Source of the DNA: Promethearchaeota archaeon
GTDB lineage: Archaea; Asgardarchaeota; Lokiarchaeia; Sigyniarchaeales; SOKP01
Assembly: GCA_008080735.1 (NCBI GenBank)
Contig: SHMW01000009.1
Span: 6,883 to 70,882 of the forward strand
DNA: 64,000 nt
Direction of reading: 5' to 3'
The position numbers were made by a program, and so were the translations under genes. Below, piece after piece: positions 63,730 to 64,000 of this stretch. How positions within the stretch are numbered: position 1 is the stretch's first letter; every line of letters begins with the position of its first letter. The notes below the pieces were generated by a model, which saw only the letters and a program-made list of their open reading frames with translations, had not been told where the DNA came from and ran no database searches.

Positions 63730-64000
63730 TTAGCTTCTCCTATAGAGAAATCGTTCCCATGAGCTTACATTAGGAAGCTCTACTTTTGCACCCTTTCGCT
63801 TTCGAATGTCTAAAATGAGTTCATCCTCTAAACTTCGGGGGACTTGCTCAAAACCATAGAACTCATATCCGAAAAAGGCACGTCCTTGTGTGGAACTGCG
63901 AATCTCGTCCGCGATGCCAATCGTCTCACTGGCAGGTAGTAAGCCGTCGATCACCACATATTCACCTTGCGGTTGTACATTATTCACGCGACCTCGATGC
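63730..64000 (-). CDS. fusA: elongation factor 2, C-terminal part (cut by window end)
   Basis: The reading frame runs past the window edge (its start lies beyond 64000). The visible 90 residues are domain V and its tail: GEYVVIDGLLPASE, DEIRSSTQGRAFFGYEFYGFEQVP and IRKRKG. This matches the end of archaeal EF-2 with its GTP-dependent translocation role. The diphthamide His region of domain IV is outside the window. The tail (SSWERFLYRRS) is not the usual EF-2 ending and may mark a divergent paralogue; some Asgard genomes carry two EF-2 copies. Confidence 0.85.
   Translation of the reverse strand, partial: HRGRVNNVQPQGEYVVIDGLLPASETIGIADEIRSSTQGRAFFGYEFYGFEQVPRSLEDELILDIRKRKGAKVELPNVSSWERFLYRRS

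Noticed and set aside
1..64000. CRISPR arrays, rRNA genes and complete tRNA genes
   Set aside because: No regularly spaced direct repeats, no rRNA-like sequence and no full tRNA cloverleaf were seen by eye on either strand; a covariance-model scan would be decisive.

Overview
The window reads as a piece of an Asgard (Promethearchaeota, Lokiarchaeia-like) archaeal chromosome. It is AT-rich and carries archaeal information-processing genes: ribosomal proteins S6e, L24e, L7Ae, S28e, S27ae and S24e, RNA polymerase Rpo10 and Rpo7, Spt4, TFB, KEOPS Kae1 and Bud32, and EF-2. These sit among eukaryote-like signalling genes: a Ras/Rab-type GTPase, an Arf/Rag-type GTPase with long helical flanks, two Roadblock/LC7 proteins, a possible gelsolin-fold protein, and a 1235-residue protein with a degenerate GTPase-like head on a helical-repeat body. 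This placement is inference from gene content; no rRNA gene or complete tRNA gene was recognised by eye.

Layout. Bases 1-9.9 kb hold an M24 peptidase homologue with altered metal ligands, a minus-strand set (membrane-anchored secreted protein, membrane-tethered tandem winged-helix regulator, nitroreductase), a family 2 glycoside hydrolase, a secreted metallophosphoesterase, and a TrmB-like protein stretched by about 500 residues of coiled coil. At 10-13.7 kb are fused Fae-Hps (formaldehyde fixation and pentose synthesis through the ribulose monophosphate pathway), a B12-binding radical SAM protein and a gelsolin-like protein. At 13.9-21.9 kb lie two archaeal translation/transcription clusters: S6e-L24e-Rpo10 and L7Ae-S28e, separated by an internally deleted TnpB element, then on the minus strand Rpo7-Spt4-dephospho-CoA kinase-S24e-S27ae-Kae1-Bud32.

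Bases 22-33 kb are a rearranged accessory region. A module of a CTP-transferase/dolichol-kinase-like membrane protein plus a multi-TM protein is present as one intact copy (27742-29835), one copy with a decayed first gene (23624-25058) and one truncated third TM gene (25164-25335). The last is fused tail to tail with a truncated minus-strand gene. Roadblock, uroporphyrinogen-decarboxylase-like, NagD-like phosphatase and Ras-like GTPase genes follow, with several long gene-free stretches.

Bases 33-44 kb are metabolic: a DUF362 ferredoxin-like protein, an M20 homologue lacking metal ligands, a haloalkane-dehalogenase-like hydrolase, an EamA transporter, acetyl-CoA synthetase divergent from a CoA-transferase/GNAT fusion, and a PAP2 phosphatase. 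Between 38.5 and 39.0 kb lie a histidine-kinase fragment and a lone small VapB-like protein. Bases 44-56 kb carry the Arf/Rag-like GTPase, TFB, the giant pseudo-GTPase/repeat protein and a membrane zinc-ribbon protein overlapping a tandem winged-helix regulator. Bases 56-64 kb contain a nucleoside phosphorylase, a Taw1 with an inserted winged helix, ApgM, EngB, small zinc-finger and repeat proteins, alanine dehydrogenase and the C-terminus of EF-2.

For undescribed biology the best candidates are the giant pseudo-GTPase/triple-repeat protein, the TrmB-coiled-coil protein with an inverted repeat over its own promoter, the Taw1 with an inserted winged helix, the paired ectodomain between a secreted protein and a membrane winged-helix regulator, and two GTPase genes whose only well-placed start codons appear to be AUU or AUC. 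Several short genes under 60 codons were found by reading the sequence directly.
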